DNA from: Caldilineaceae bacterium | GTDB lineage: Bacteria > Chloroflexota > Anaerolineae > Caldilineales > Caldilineaceae | Length of the DNA: 64,000 nucleotides | NCBI GenBank assembly: GCA_018003515.1 | Contig: JAGNDO010000001.1 | Coordinates: 62,001-126,000, forward strand | Direction: 5' to 3' | Shown here: positions 49,905-59,541 of the stretch, piece by piece | How the letters are laid out: each line of letters begins with the position of its first letter | Position numbering within the stretch: the stretch's first letter is position 1 | Program-made: the position numbers and the translations under genes | Notes under the pieces: model-generated | What the model saw: only the letters and a program-made list of their open reading frames with translations | Told to the model about the DNA's origin: nothing | The model's database searches: none

Positions 49905-51578
49905 TTAATGCGCGCCTTCCACAACCATAGCGCCGGCGGGAACCCGCACGGATTCCACCAGATCCACGATGTGCTGGGGCGGCGGCGGCGTCATGCGGGA
50001 GACGATCAGGGCGGAGACCACGTTGATGACCATGCCCACGGCCCCAATGCCCTCGGCGCTGATGCCAAAGAACCAGGGAGACATGCCCAGGAACTTGTTG
50101 CCGATGATATAGACAAAGGTGAAGCCCAGGCCCAAGATCATGCCGGTGATGGCCCCATAGTTGTTCATGCGCTTGTCAAAGATACCCAGGAGGATGGCCG
50201 GGAAGTTGCTGGACGCGGCCAACCCAAAGGCCATGGCCACCACTTGGGCCACAAAGCCCGGTGGATTGATGCCAAAGTAGCCGGCGATCACCACCGCCAC
50301 CAAGATCATCGACCGACCCATCATCAGCCGTTGGCTTTCTGTGGCCTTGGGGTTGAGGATGCGGAAGTAGATGTCATGGCTGACCGCGCTGGACATGGCC
50401 AAGAGCAGACCCGACGCCGTGGAGAGGGCGGCGGCCAGACCGCCGGCCGCCACCAAGGCAATCACCCACGGGGCCAGGGCCGCCACTTCAGGCGTGGAGA
50501 GGACAATGATGTCCCGGTCGATGGAGATCTCCGTGGTGGCCGCAGCCCCGGTGAAGGTAAGGATACCATCCCCGTCCTTGTCTTCAAACTTGAGCAGCCC
50601 GGTCTTTTCCCAGTTGACCGCCCAGTCCAACTCATGTACTTGGTCAATGGTCTGACCGTTCAGGGTGTTGAGCAGGTTGTACTTGGCAAAGACGGCAATG
50701 GCCGGGGCGGTGGTGTAGAGAATGGCAATGAAGAAGAGGGCCCAGAAGGCGGAATAGCGAGCAGAGCGCACGCTGGGCACGGTGTAGAAGCGGGTGATCA
50801 CATGGGGCAGGCCCGCGGTGCCCACCATCAGGGCCACGGTGATGGCCAACACATCCAACATAGACTTGCTCTGGAAGGGTTGGGTGTATTCTTTCAGACC
50901 CAGGTCGATCTGGAGGGCGTTGAGTTTGGGCACGATGTCGGTGAAGGTGAAGGAGAGCTGGGGGATCGGGTTGCCCGTCACCTTGGAGGCGATGGCCACC
51001 GCCGGGATCAAGTAGGCCAGGATCAGCACACTGTACTGGGCCACCTGGGTCCAGGTGATGCCCTTCATGCCGCCCAAGACGGCGAAGAAGGCCACGATGA
51101 TCATGCCGATGATGACCCCCGTATTGATGCCCACGCCCAAGAAGCGGCTAAAAACGATGCCCACACCCCGCATCTGCCCGGCCACATAGGTCAACGAGAC
51201 GATGACCGTGGCCACGGCCGCGATCACCCGAGCGGTTTGGGAGTAGTAGCGGTCGCCCACAAAATCGGGCACGGTGTATTTGCCAAACTTGCGCAGATAG
51301 GGAGCCAACAGCAGAGCCAGCAACACATAGCCGCCGGTCCAGCCCATCAGATAGAAGGTGCCGTCATAGCCCAGAAAAGAGATCAGACCGGCCATGGAAA
51401 TAAAAGAGGCGGCGGACATCCAGTCGGCGGCGGTGGCAGCACCGTTGGCGAAGGCGGGCACGCCCTGGCCTGCCACATAGAAGCCCTTGGTATCCCGCAC
51501 CCGGTTGGTATAACCAATATAGATGTAAGCGGCAAAAGTGAGGCCTACGATAAGATATGTCCAAAGCTCAACAGACAT
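49905..51578 (-). CDS. ActP-like sodium:solute (acetate) symporter
   Basis: 557 residues; AGGAG precedes the ATG. SSS-family transporter with about 13 helices. Typical segments are FYVAGQGVPAFANGAATAADWMSAASFISMAGLI and LGGMKGITWTQVAQY, together with the internal extracellular insertion before ISIDRD. It is paired with the DUF4212 subunit and acetyl-CoA synthetases, so uptake of acetate or a similar short carboxylate is likely. Sodium coupling is inferred from the family. Confidence 0.9.
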   Translation of the reverse strand: MSVELWTYLIVGLTFAAYIYIGYTNRVRDTKGFYVAGQGVPAFANGAATAADWMSAASFISMAGLISFLGYDGTFYLMGWTGGYVLLALLLAPYLRKFGKYTVPDFVGDRYYSQTARVIAAVATVIVSLTYVAGQMRGVGIVFSRFLGVGINTGVIIGMIIVAFFAVLGGMKGITWTQVAQYSVLILAYLIPAVAIASKVTGNPIPQLSFTFTDIVPKLNALQIDLGLKEYTQPFQSKSMLDVLAITVALMVGTAGLPHVITRFYTVPSVRSARYSAFWALFFIAILYTTAPAIAVFAKYNLLNTLNGQTIDQVHELDWAVNWEKTGLLKFEDKDGDGILTFTGAAATTEISIDRDIIVLSTPEVAALAPWVIALVAAGGLAAALSTASGLLLAMSSAVSHDIYFRILNPKATESQRLMMGRSMILVAVVIAGYFGINPPGFVAQVVAMAFGLAASSNFPAILLGIFDKRMNNYGAITGMILGLGFTFVYIIGNKFLGMSPWFFGISAEGIGAVGMVINVVSALIVSRMTPPPPQHIVDLVESVRVPAGAMVVEGAH

Positions 51579-51640
51579 GGTTGGTTTCTCCTGTGGAATC
51601 CCTGCGTCTCGGCAGTGGTGGATGATGGGCGGCGGGTGGG

Positions 51641-51949
51641 TTATTCGTCAACGCCGAAGCGCTTGTCCATGCGGTCCATCAGCACGGCATAGACCAGGAT
51701 CAGGATCACAAAGGTATAGATAGACCCCTGTTGAGCAAACCAGAAACTCAGGGGAAGCTGACCAATCTTCACGGTGGACAGAGGCTCGGCCAGGATGATG
51801 CCGAGTACATAGGATACAAAGAACCAAATACTGAGCAAGATGCCGATCAGACGCAGGTTGGCCTTCCAATAGGCCTTGGCCTGTTCGGGTGTGAACTTTA
51901 CCTTCGCTTGCTTAGGTGCTGCCTTGACGTTCTGCTTGGGTTTTGCCAC
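51641..51949 (-). CDS. DUF4212 small subunit of the sodium:solute symporter
   Basis: 102 residues beginning with GTG (AGGAG 8 nt upstream). A basic N-terminus is followed by AKAYWKANLRLIGILLSIWF and two helices, with the family pattern PLSFWFAQQGSIYTFVILILVYA and a C-terminal MDRMDKRFGVDE. It is encoded 62 nt upstream of the symporter, the normal arrangement. Confidence 0.9.
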   Translation of the reverse strand: MAKPKQNVKAAPKQAKVKFTPEQAKAYWKANLRLIGILLSIWFFVSYVLGIILAEPLSTVKIGQLPLSFWFAQQGSIYTFVILILVYAVLMDRMDKRFGVDE

Positions 51950-51975
51950 GGTGGTCTCCTTTTGGTGGGTGAACT

Positions 51976-52093
51976 GCGGGATTAGGGATTGGGGATTGGG
52001 GATTGGGGGTTGGGGGTTGGGGATTAGGGATTAGGGATTGGGGAGCATGTGCCAAATCCCCAATCCCCAATCCCTAATCCCCAACCCCCTAAT
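51976..52093 (-). repeat. GGGGATT heptad hairpin at the acs stop
   Basis: The TAG stop of the acetyl-CoA synthetase gene is part of a GGGGATTAG unit. G-rich units run on, followed by a loop and C-rich complements. Confidence 0.8.
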
Positions 52094-53978
52094 CTTCCAA
52101 CGTACTCAGATCGCCCGGATCCTGGCCCAGTTCTTGGGCTTTGAGCAGACGGCGGACGATCTTGCCAGAGCGGGTTTTGGGCAACTTCTCTACATATTCC
52201 ACGGCGGAGGGGGTGGCGATGGGGCCAAGTTCCCGGCGCACATGGGCGACAATGCTTTGGGTCAGGCTCTCTCCCCGTTCAAACCCGGCCATGAGGACGA
52301 TAAACGCCTTGATGGCCTCGCCCTTCAGGGGGTCCGGTATGCCGATCACCGCGGACTCGGCGATGGCCGGATGGGTGATCAGGGCGGACTCCACATCCGC
52401 CGTGCCGATGCGGTGACCGGCCACGTTCAGCACATCATCGCTGCGGCCCAGGACGGCGAAGTAGCCGCTCTCGTCCCAACTGGCCACATCTCCCGCGGCG
52501 TAATATTGGCCGGGGATCTCGTCAAAATATTGCACATAGCGGGGATGATCGTTCCAGATCGTGCGCATCATGTGGGGGAAGGGGCGTTTGAGGACCAACA
52601 GCCCGCCCTTGCCCTTGGGCATCTCGTTGCCCTCGTGGTCCACAATGGCCGCCTCGGCCCCAGGCAGGGCCACCCCGGCGGACCCCGGCTTGGCCGGGTG
52701 CATGATGGTGGTGGCAATGGTCGGGCCGCCCAGCTCGGTCTGCCACCAGTTGTCCACCACAAAGCCCCGCTTGCCCTCGCCCATCAAATGTTGCGAGGCC
52801 CACCGCCACGCCTCGGCGTTGAGCGGCTCACCGGCCACGGTGATCAGGCGCAAGGTGGAAAGGTCGTACTTGTCCGGCCACTCCTGCCCATATTTCATAA
52901 ACATGCGCACCGCGGTGGGGGCGGTGAACATCACATTCACCCCGTACTTCTCCACAATCTCCCAGAACGCGCCCGGATTCGGGAAGTCCGGCGCGCCTTC
53001 CCGGAAGACCGAGGTGACGCCCTCAACAAGCGGGGCGTAGACGATGTAGCTGTGGCCCACGATCCAGCCGATGTCCGAGGTGGCCCAGTAGACGTCGTTC
53101 TCCTTGACATCAAAAAAGGTGCGCAGATGATAGCTGGTCCCCACCATATAGCCGCCGTGGACATGCACCACGCCCTTGGGCGTGCCCGTGGAACCAGAGG
53201 TGTAGAGGATGAAAAGGGGATGTTCTGAATCCACCGGCACGGCCGCGGTGATGGGCTTGTGGCTCCACAACAGATCGTTGAAGTCCACATCCCCCTCGCC
53301 CATGGCCACGCTGTCGCCTCGGCGATACCAAACGATGGCCTCCAGCCCCAGGTTGTCCGTGGCATCCCGCACGATGGTGGTCAAGTCCACCTGGCGGCCC
53401 CGGCGCATACCCATATCCCCGGCGATCACGACTTTGGCCCCGGCATCCTTGATGCGTCCCCGCAAGGCCCCCACGCCCATCCCCGCGTAGACCACGGAAT
53501 GGATGGCCCCCAATCGGGCACAGGCCAGCATGGAGATCACGCCCTCGATGGTCAGGGGCATGTAGATGATCACCCGGTCGCCACATGCCACGCCCAAGGA
53601 GCGCAGCCCCGTGGCAAAACGGGAGACCAGATCCCGCAGCTCGCCATAGGTCACCTTGCGCTCGCTGCCATCCTCCCCCAGCCAGAGCAGGGCCACGCGG
53701 GTGCGGTTCGACCCGTCCGCGTGCCGGTCCAGGGCATTGAGGGTGATGTTGGTCTCGCCGCCCACAAACCAGCGGTGGTCCGGGAATTGCCAGTCCAACA
53801 CCTTCTCCCAGGGCTTGGTCCACACAAAGCGCTCGGCCCACGCCGCCCAAAAGCCCTCGTTGTCGTCGATGCTGCGCCGATATTCGGCGTCAAAGTCCTG
53901 CAAATTGGCCTGGGCCTTCAACGCCGCTGGCGCAACAAACGTCTCTTCCTGTTGCAGAATCTGTTCCAGTGCGGGCAT
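52089..53978 (-). CDS. acs: acetyl-CoA synthetase (AMP-forming), copy 1
   Basis: 629 residues. The ANL-family order is complete: the ATP-binding P-loop-like YTSGSTGTPKG, the WWQTELGG motif, YAAGDVASWDESGYF and the C-terminal KTRSGKIVRR, whose Lys is the catalytic and acetylation-controlled residue. The enzyme activates acetate or a close homologue to acyl-CoA through an acyl-adenylate. It lies downstream of copy 2 and upstream of the symporter pair. The divergent sequence from copy 2 suggests a different affinity or substrate such as propionate. Confidence 0.93.
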   Translation of the reverse strand: MPALEQILQQEETFVAPAALKAQANLQDFDAEYRRSIDDNEGFWAAWAERFVWTKPWEKVLDWQFPDHRWFVGGETNITLNALDRHADGSNRTRVALLWLGEDGSERKVTYGELRDLVSRFATGLRSLGVACGDRVIIYMPLTIEGVISMLACARLGAIHSVVYAGMGVGALRGRIKDAGAKVVIAGDMGMRRGRQVDLTTIVRDATDNLGLEAIVWYRRGDSVAMGEGDVDFNDLLWSHKPITAAVPVDSEHPLFILYTSGSTGTPKGVVHVHGGYMVGTSYHLRTFFDVKENDVYWATSDIGWIVGHSYIVYAPLVEGVTSVFREGAPDFPNPGAFWEIVEKYGVNVMFTAPTAVRMFMKYGQEWPDKYDLSTLRLITVAGEPLNAEAWRWASQHLMGEGKRGFVVDNWWQTELGGPTIATTIMHPAKPGSAGVALPGAEAAIVDHEGNEMPKGKGGLLVLKRPFPHMMRTIWNDHPRYVQYFDEIPGQYYAAGDVASWDESGYFAVLGRSDDVLNVAGHRIGTADVESALITHPAIAESAVIGIPDPLKGEAIKAFIVLMAGFERGESLTQSIVAHVRRELGPIATPSAVEYVEKLPKTRSGKIVRRLLKAQELGQDPGDLSTLED

Positions 53979-53997
53979 GGGGTGTGTCTCCGATCTT

Positions 53998-54085
53998 GAA
54001 CGGGTGAAGGGGTGAAAGGGTGAAAGGGTGAAAGGGTGAGCGGGTGATTCACCCCTTCACCCGCTCACCCCTTCACCCCCTCAAA
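53998..54085 (-). repeat. GGGGTGA heptad hairpin after the second acs stop
   Basis: G-rich GGGGGTGAAGGGGTGAGC units start 6 nt after the stop codon of the second acetyl-CoA synthetase gene and fold back on TTCACCC units. Confidence 0.75.
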
Positions 54086-54087
54086 AA

Positions 54088-56034
54088 TCAGTCCGCCAGC
54101 GTACTCGTATCCCCCACCGGCTGGCCCAGGAGCTGGGCGCGCAGGAGGCGGCGCATGATCTTGCCGGAGCGGGTCTTGGGCAGGTCGTTGACAAAGACGA
54201 TGGAGGTGGGGACGGCGATGGGGCCGACCTCGTGGCGCACGTGCAGCTTCAGCGCCTCTTCCAGATCTTTGCTGCCAGTCAGCCCGGAGTTGAGGATGCA
54301 GAAGGCGTGGATCACGTTGCCCCGCAGCTCGTCGGGGATGCCGATCACCGCGGCCTCGGCCACATCCTTGTGGCTGACCAGGGCGCTCTCCACCTCCGCC
54401 GTGCCCAGACGATAGCCGCTGACCTTGATCACATCGTCCATGCGCCCGATGATCCAGAAGTAGCCGTCCGCGTCCTTGCGAGCGCTGTCGCCAGTGAAGT
54501 ACCAGCCCTGGTCCGCAAACTCGCTCCAATATTGCTGCACGTAGCGGTCCGGGTCGCCCCACACCGTGCGCAACATGCCCGGCCACGGCCGCTGGATCAC
54601 CAGATAGCCGTCCTCGTTTGGATCGCAGGAGGTGCCGTCCGGGCGCACCACATCCGCCACAATACCGGCGAAAGGCAACGTGGCGCTGCCCGGCTTCAGG
54701 GGCACCACGGGCGTGGGGGTGATCATGAAGCCGCCGGTCTCGGTCTGCCACCAAGTGTCGATGATCGGGCACTTCTCCTTGCCGATCACCCGGTGATACC
54801 AGCGCCACGCCTCCGGGTTGATGGGTTCACCCACCGTCCCCAACAGACGCAGACTGCTCAGATCGTGGCGAGCGGGCCAGGCCTCGCCAAAACGCATCAG
54901 CCCGCGGATGGCCGTGGGCGCGGTGTAGAGTACGCTGACCGCGTACTTTTCCACCAACTGCCACCAACGGTCTGGGTAGGGATGGGTGGGCGCGCCTTCG
55001 TAGATCAGGCTGGTGGCCCCCAAAATCAGCGGGGCATAGACAATATAGCTGTGACCGGTGATCCAGCCGGGGTCGGCCGCGCACCACCAGCGGTCGTCGT
55101 CCTTGAGGTCAAAGGCATATTTGAGCGTCGTAGAAATTTGGACTTGATAGCCGCCGTGGGTGTGGAGTACGCCCTTGGGCTTGCCTGTGGTGCCGGAGGT
55201 ATAGAGGATGAAGAGGGGATCTTCGGCGTCCATGACTTCGGTTTCGCAATAGGGGCTGGCCACGGGCAGACCCATCAGGTCGTGCCACCAATAGTCTCGC
55301 CCGGCCTCCATGGGCACATCCTGCCCCGTGGCCCTGAAGACGATCACCTTCTGCACCACCGGCGAACGCTTGACCGCCTCGTCGGAGATCTGCTTCAGGT
55401 CAATGGTCTTGCCCCGCAGCCACGATCCGTCACAGGTGATCAGCACCTTGCTCTGGGCATCCTCGATGCGGCTGGCCAGGGCCTGCTCGCTGAAGCCCCC
55501 ATAGACCACGCTGTGGATGGCCCCGATCTTGGTGGTGGCCAACATGGCAATGGGCAGTTCGGGAACCCGGCCCATATAGATCGTGACCGTGTCCCCCTTC
55601 TTGACGCCCATGCTCTTGAGTACATTGGCCGCCTTGTTCACCTCTTGCCACAGGCGGAAATAGCTGAAGGTGCGCTGCTCGCCGCTCTCGCTCTCCCAGA
55701 TGATGGCCAATTTGTTCTTGCGCCAGGTTTTCACATGGCGGTCCAGGGCGTTGAGGACAATGTTGGTCTTGCCGCCCACAAACCACTTGTAAAAGGGGGC
55801 GTTGCTCTCGTCCACCACCTGATTGTAGGGTTCGTACCAGTCCAACATCTCCTTGGCCTGGGCATCCCAGAAGCTGATCTGATCATCCCAGGCGGCTTCG
55901 CGCACGGCCAGATAGTCGGGCACGTTGGCCGCGGCCACCACTTCGTCCGCCGGGGTGTAGACTTCGCTTTCGGCGGCGATCATCTGCGTCTCGCGCTCGC
56001 TGTCCGGGTGTACGGTCTGTAGATTTCCACTCAT
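54088..56034 (-). CDS. acs: acetyl-CoA synthetase (AMP-forming), copy 2
   Basis: 648 residues from the ATG at 56034 (GGAGGA 9 nt upstream); the longer frame is unsupported. Motifs are YTSGTTGKPKG, WWQTETGGFM, FTGDSARKDADGYFWIIGR and the C-terminal PKTRSGKIMRRLLR with the acetylatable Lys. FYKWFVGGKTNIVLNALDRH near the N-terminus is typical of Acs. It is the promoter-proximal gene of the acetate transcript and is divergent from a NarL-type two-component pair that may control it, as CrbR does elsewhere. Confidence 0.93.
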   Translation of the reverse strand: MSGNLQTVHPDSERETQMIAAESEVYTPADEVVAAANVPDYLAVREAAWDDQISFWDAQAKEMLDWYEPYNQVVDESNAPFYKWFVGGKTNIVLNALDRHVKTWRKNKLAIIWESESGEQRTFSYFRLWQEVNKAANVLKSMGVKKGDTVTIYMGRVPELPIAMLATTKIGAIHSVVYGGFSEQALASRIEDAQSKVLITCDGSWLRGKTIDLKQISDEAVKRSPVVQKVIVFRATGQDVPMEAGRDYWWHDLMGLPVASPYCETEVMDAEDPLFILYTSGTTGKPKGVLHTHGGYQVQISTTLKYAFDLKDDDRWWCAADPGWITGHSYIVYAPLILGATSLIYEGAPTHPYPDRWWQLVEKYAVSVLYTAPTAIRGLMRFGEAWPARHDLSSLRLLGTVGEPINPEAWRWYHRVIGKEKCPIIDTWWQTETGGFMITPTPVVPLKPGSATLPFAGIVADVVRPDGTSCDPNEDGYLVIQRPWPGMLRTVWGDPDRYVQQYWSEFADQGWYFTGDSARKDADGYFWIIGRMDDVIKVSGYRLGTAEVESALVSHKDVAEAAVIGIPDELRGNVIHAFCILNSGLTGSKDLEEALKLHVRHEVGPIAVPTSIVFVNDLPKTRSGKIMRRLLRAQLLGQPVGDTSTLAD

Positions 56035-56267
56035 GGATGGGACTCCTCCTTGTGGGTAGTTGGGTAGAAAGATGGAAGAAAAAGAGTGGGGGCGGGGGTA
56101 GTTTGCCACGCTTGGGCAAAAATGGAAAGTCGCTAAAATGCACCATCGGCCCGAAAAATTTTCGGGCCGGGCTGATGCGCAACGGGCCATGCGTAAGAGA
56201 TATGGGGGTGTCAATTTGGGCGGTTGGGTTGCGTCAGGTCCGAAATCTGCTGAGGTTGTCGTTCACT

Positions 56268-56345
56268 CCCCCGCCCCCCTAGCCCCCAACTTTGGGGGAA
56301 ACTGTCCACGACCGCCCCCAGAATTGGGGGCCGGGAGGCGGGGGG
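56268..56345. repeat. double CCCCCAA..TTGGGGG hairpin element, copy 2
   Basis: Same element as 19926-20000. It sits in the 537-base divergent region between acs and the kinase gene (56035-56571), which otherwise shows a palindrome CCGAAAAATTTTCGG (56152-56166) and no gene. Confidence 0.7.
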
Positions 56346-56571
56346 GTGAACGATTGATTTCGGTGGAGTTCCTGGGTGCGCAGTGAAGCATACAGGATTC
56401 TACGCACTCTGTATTCAGCAGAGTGAGTGGTCTTCGCCCACCCATTCGGGTAGGGGGGAAGGGGGGTAGGCGCGGTTGACCTTTGCCCCGCCTTCGGGTA
56501 TGCTTTCCCCACGCCCAAGCCTCACATCCAAAAGCTGCCCATCCCAAAATTCTCCACCACCCAAGACGCCC

Positions 56572-57303
56572 ATGAACAATCACGCCCAAGACGCCTCCCA
56601 CCGCATGTTGTCCGTGGCCGAGGAGCAATTGAGCCGCATCATCCTGGACATCCACGATGGACCGGTGCAATATCTCTTCACCGCCCTCTCCCTGCTCACC
56701 CGCATGCAAAACCAACTCAGCCAGACCGACGGGGAGTCTGACCTGATCCCCCAACTGGCCCAGGTGGGCATGTTGCTGGAGTCCTCGCTCTACGAGATCA
56801 AATTCTTCATGGGCACCTTCCGCCCGCCGGAGTTTCAACGCCGCACCTTGGTCTCCATCATCGAAGGGTTGGTGATTCAACACGAGGAGTGGACGGGCAA
56901 TCGGGTACATTTCAGCGTGGATGGCGTGCCGGATCCCGTGGGGCTGCCGGTCAAGATCGCCCTCTATCGCATCTTGCAAGAAGCCCTCTCCAACGCCTAC
57001 CGGCACGCCGGCGTGGAAGAACATTGGGTGCATTTAATTGGGGAAAATCGAGAGTATCCGCAGACGCAAGCGACCGGGGGGGCTGAGGGAACCGGGGCCG
57101 CTTGGCTGGTCCTGACTGTGGTCGACAAAGGCAAAGGCTTCGACCCGCCATCCCTGGACGGCCCCATCGCCCCGCAGGACGTCAGCCACATCGGTCTGCG
57201 CGGCATGGCGGATCGGGTGGCCCTGCTGGCCGGGGAGTTCGACCTGCAAAGCCGTCCTGGCCAGGGTACAAAACTGACCATAAAGGTGCCTGTCCATGTC
57301 TGA
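56572..57303 (+). CDS. NarL-family-type sensor histidine kinase (cytoplasmic)
   Basis: 243 residues from the ATG at 56572. A HisKA_3 dimerisation region has RIILDIHDGPVQYL (His28). The HATPase domain has ILQEALSNAYRHAG, VDKGKGFDPP and HIGLRGMADRVALLAGEF. There is no membrane helix or PAS domain, so the input is unknown and probably cytoplasmic. The stop overlaps the response regulator start by 8 nt. Confidence 0.9.
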   Translation: MNNHAQDASHRMLSVAEEQLSRIILDIHDGPVQYLFTALSLLTRMQNQLSQTDGESDLIPQLAQVGMLLESSLYEIKFFMGTFRPPEFQRRTLVSIIEGLVIQHEEWTGNRVHFSVDGVPDPVGLPVKIALYRILQEALSNAYRHAGVEEHWVHLIGENREYPQTQATGGAEGTGAAWLVLTVVDKGKGFDPPSLDGPIAPQDVSHIGLRGMADRVALLAGEFDLQSRPGQGTKLTIKVPVHV

Positions 57304-57934
57304 CACAAAGACCTCTCCCCCGATCCGGGTGATCCTGGCCGACGACCACGCCCTGGTGATCGAGGGGTTACGGGGGTTGATCGACCATGAGCCGGACATG
57401 CAGGTCGTCGCCACGGTCCAGAATGGGGATGAACTGCTGCAAATCTTGGCACACCAAGCCGCGGACGTGGTGGTGTTGGATCTGCAAATGCCCTATCACG
57501 GTCTCACCGCCCTGGCCGAGATCCGGCGGCGCCAACTGTCCGTGCGGGTGCTGGTTCTCACCGCCTATTTTGACGGCGAAAGCATCCAGTCCGCTTTGGA
57601 ACTTGAGGCCGAGGGCTTTGTCCTCAAGACCGAACCCCCGGCCCAGACCGTGGCCGCCATCCGCCAAGTGGCCCAAGGCCAGTTGGTCTTCCCCAGGGCG
57701 GCCCAACGCTGGCTGGCCAGCAACCGCCACGCAACCAACCCCTTGGATGTCCTCTCCGCCAGAGAACAAGAAGTCCTCTCCCACGCCGCCCAAGGCCAAA
57801 CCAACGCCGAGATCGCCCAAACCCTGGTGATCAGCGAAAACACCGTACGCTTTCACCTCAAAAGCATCTTCGAAAAGCTGCACCTGGGCAACCGCACAGA
57901 GGCCGCCGCCTGGTATTTCAAGAATCGGCGGTAG
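57296..57934 (+). CDS. NarL/FixJ-family response regulator
   Basis: 212 residues. The receiver has VILADDHALV, VVVLDLQMP (Asp62) and the Thr/Lys positions LTAY and LKTEPP. The LuxR-type HTH is LSAREQEVLSHAAQG and LVISENTVRFHLKSIFEK. CrbR-type regulators belong to this class. Its gene is divergent from the acs cluster, which is the natural candidate target. Confidence 0.92.
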   Translation: MSDTKTSPPIRVILADDHALVIEGLRGLIDHEPDMQVVATVQNGDELLQILAHQAADVVVLDLQMPYHGLTALAEIRRRQLSVRVLVLTAYFDGESIQSALELEAEGFVLKTEPPAQTVAAIRQVAQGQLVFPRAAQRWLASNRHATNPLDVLSAREQEVLSHAAQGQTNAEIAQTLVISENTVRFHLKSIFEKLHLGNRTEAAAWYFKNRR

Positions 57935-57939
57935 AATCA

Positions 57940-57992
57940 CACACCAAAAGAGGCGGGACGACCAGTGGGTCGTCCCGCCTCTTTTGGTGTGT
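57940..57992. terminator. bidirectional intrinsic terminator
   Basis: The stem ACACCAAAAGAGGCGGGACG (over 20 bp, loop AGTGGG-like) carries A/T tracts inside the stem ends. A similar but less perfect hairpin lies at 60796-60852. Confidence 0.85.
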
Positions 57993-58059
57993 GCCGGTGC
58001 CGTATTGAGTCTGGGTCAGCCTCACCACTCAAAACTCTAGGCGATTGGAAAAAGTCGCC

Positions 58060-58323
58060 CTACCTCTTTTCTATTCCATCTACAGCCACAGAGTCTCGGT
58101 CCAATTCGTAGTAGACGAAACTGTTCTTCAGGCGCGCCCATTCAGCCACATTGGTCTGTACTCTGGGCAGAACCTGGATGCCCTATAGCATTTCTGTCAA
58201 AGCCGGGACAGGGATGCAGAAACGGTCGCCCTGGCTCAACCGTTCCAAAATGTGCGCTCGCAGGGGATGGGTCAAGGTGACCAAGGGCGACAGATGGTTG
58301 GTATCCAACAAATAACGGGCCAT
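58060..58323 (-). pseudogene. VapC-like PIN toxin with premature stop and lost C-terminus
   Basis: The ATG at 58323 opens ARYLLDTNHLSPLV, the first catalytic Asp motif of PIN domains. Reading continues to PVPALTEML, then TAG (58185-58183). In the same frame the homology goes on: GIQVLPRVQTNVAEWARLKN and YYELDRDSVAVDGIEKR. A Tyr codon is expected where the TAG stands (EMLYG). The remaining PIN part with the second acidic cluster is absent after 58060, where a fragment similar to the end of the 58918-59541 gene begins. The toxin is thus doubly broken, 11 nt after its antitoxin gene. Confidence 0.7.
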
Positions 58324-58334
58324 GACTACAGCCG

Positions 58335-58673
58335 TCATTCAGCTCGATCATCGGCCAGATCCCGCTCCTTCATTTCAGCTTCAAGGGCGGCCCATTGCCG
58401 ATTCCATGCCACCGCGTCAATGGGGGCGGCCACTGGCGCGTTGGCAAGCAGATCAGCCAGGGACTCGGTGGGTTCGATAATATTGTTGGGGTTCGGTCCC
58501 ATGTTCATGATGCGATCAACCACCTGTTCCAGGGTTGGATAGACATCCGGTTCGGATTCAAACGCCGTTTCCTTGTCCACAAAGGTGATGATCACCTGTT
58601 CGCCATCCCAGCCGTTGATCGGTTGCTCTGGGAAGGCAACACCGTTACGAAAAAGCCCTTTGACTTTGTACAT
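58335..58673 (-). CDS. antitoxin-like protein preceding the VapC remnant
   Basis: 112 residues. The N-terminal 46 residues (MYKVKGLFRNGVAFPEQP..., EQVIITFVD) form a small beta domain like AbrB/DUF-type antitoxins. The C-terminal part (LEAEMKERDLADDR) is an acidic helix suited to toxin binding. The upstream 275 bp including the first 46 codons are duplicated at 59598-59872. Functional assignment comes from the adjacency to the PIN gene. Confidence 0.65.
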   Translation of the reverse strand: MYKVKGLFRNGVAFPEQPINGWDGEQVIITFVDKETAFESEPDVYPTLEQVVDRIMNMGPNPNNIIEPTESLADLLANAPVAAPIDAVAWNRQWAALEAEMKERDLADDRAE

Positions 58674-58810
58674 GATTCACCCCCAAACATCTTTCCATGC
58701 GCGTCTACACGCCCATGCAACCTTTTGATGGAGGAATTATATCATGAATCCTCTGCACAAGGCAGTCTGGATTTTCGGGTGGGTGTGAGATTCGTGATGG
58801 GTGCGCACCA
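58536..58810. repeat. 275-bp direct repeat, copy 1
   Basis: It covers the antitoxin 5' end and upstream region. Copy 2 is 59598-59872, offset 1062 nt, with essentially one visible mismatch (TGGATTTTC versus TGAATTTTC). The segment between the copies carries the nuclease-like gene. Confidence 0.9.
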
Positions 58811-58819
58811 GTAAGCATT

Positions 58820-58898
58820 CACTCCCCGCCCCCCTGACCCCCCAACTTTGGGGGGAACTGTTCACGACCTCCCCCAGCATTGGGGGGCCGGGGGGGAT
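58820..58898. repeat. double CCCCCAA..TTGGGGG hairpin element, copy 3
   Basis: Third copy of the 19926-20000 family, placed between the direct repeat and the nuclease-like gene. Confidence 0.7.
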
Positions 58899-58917
58899 GA
58901 AGGCTTACGAGTCAGCC

Positions 58918-59541
58918 TCACCACTCAAAGCTCTGGGCGATGAGGATACCCTGTTTTTGCGCCTCGGCGTGAACCGCGGGGCGGGCGAAGTGGGTAACCA
59001 GCAGACGCACCACTTCTCGGTCTGGATAGAGGGACTGCACGACTTCCGCCTTGCGCGCCAACTGCGCTAGCACCTGCACCGCGGCGTCGCGGCTGCCTCG
59101 TCTGCGATCCAGTTGTAATTTGGTCTCCCCGACCAGCACAATGGGAGCGCCGTGGCGTTGGCCCAGAGCGAAGAGGTCAATTTCTTCGTCGCCGATTACC
59201 GTGCGCACTGCGCGTTTTTCCAACACAATGCCATACTCGGCTTCCAGAAAGATGGGCAACAGGCGATAGGCCTCGTTTTCTAAGGAATAGCTGACGCTGC
59301 GAGAGAGACCGCCCATCTCCTGGGCCAGATGTCTCAATTCGTTCTCCGTGCGCACCTGGGCTTGGACCAAATCACGCTGTGACTGGGCTAGCCCGCGCAC
59401 AATCTCCTTCAACTCGTTGAAGTCGTCGGCCTTGACCAGATTGTTATAAGCATCGTCAATGGCGACGGCCAAAACGGTGGCCTGCTCCGGTGCGAAGACC
59501 GTGGCAAAGCGGCGGGTGAGATTTTCGACGTTCATGCTCAT
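58918..59541 (-). CDS. coiled-coil protein with PD-(D/E)XK nuclease-like C-terminal domain
   Basis: 207 residues. AGGAG precedes the ATG. A helical N-terminal half (FNELKEIVRGLAQSQRDLVQAQ, ENELRHLAQEMGGLS) leads to a restriction-endonuclease-like core with EIDLFALG and VLVGETKLQLD, the D...ExK pattern. The family resembles DUF3782/hypothetical proteins expanded in cyanobacteria and Chloroflexota. Its function is not established. It lies between the two direct repeats, with a decayed copy of its last codons at 58016-58048. Confidence 0.7.
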   Translation of the reverse strand: MSMNVENLTRRFATVFAPEQATVLAVAIDDAYNNLVKADDFNELKEIVRGLAQSQRDLVQAQVRTENELRHLAQEMGGLSRSVSYSLENEAYRLLPIFLEAEYGIVLEKRAVRTVIGDEEIDLFALGQRHGAPIVLVGETKLQLDRRRGSRDAAVQVLAQLARKAEVVQSLYPDREVVRLLVTHFARPAVHAEAQKQGILIAQSFEW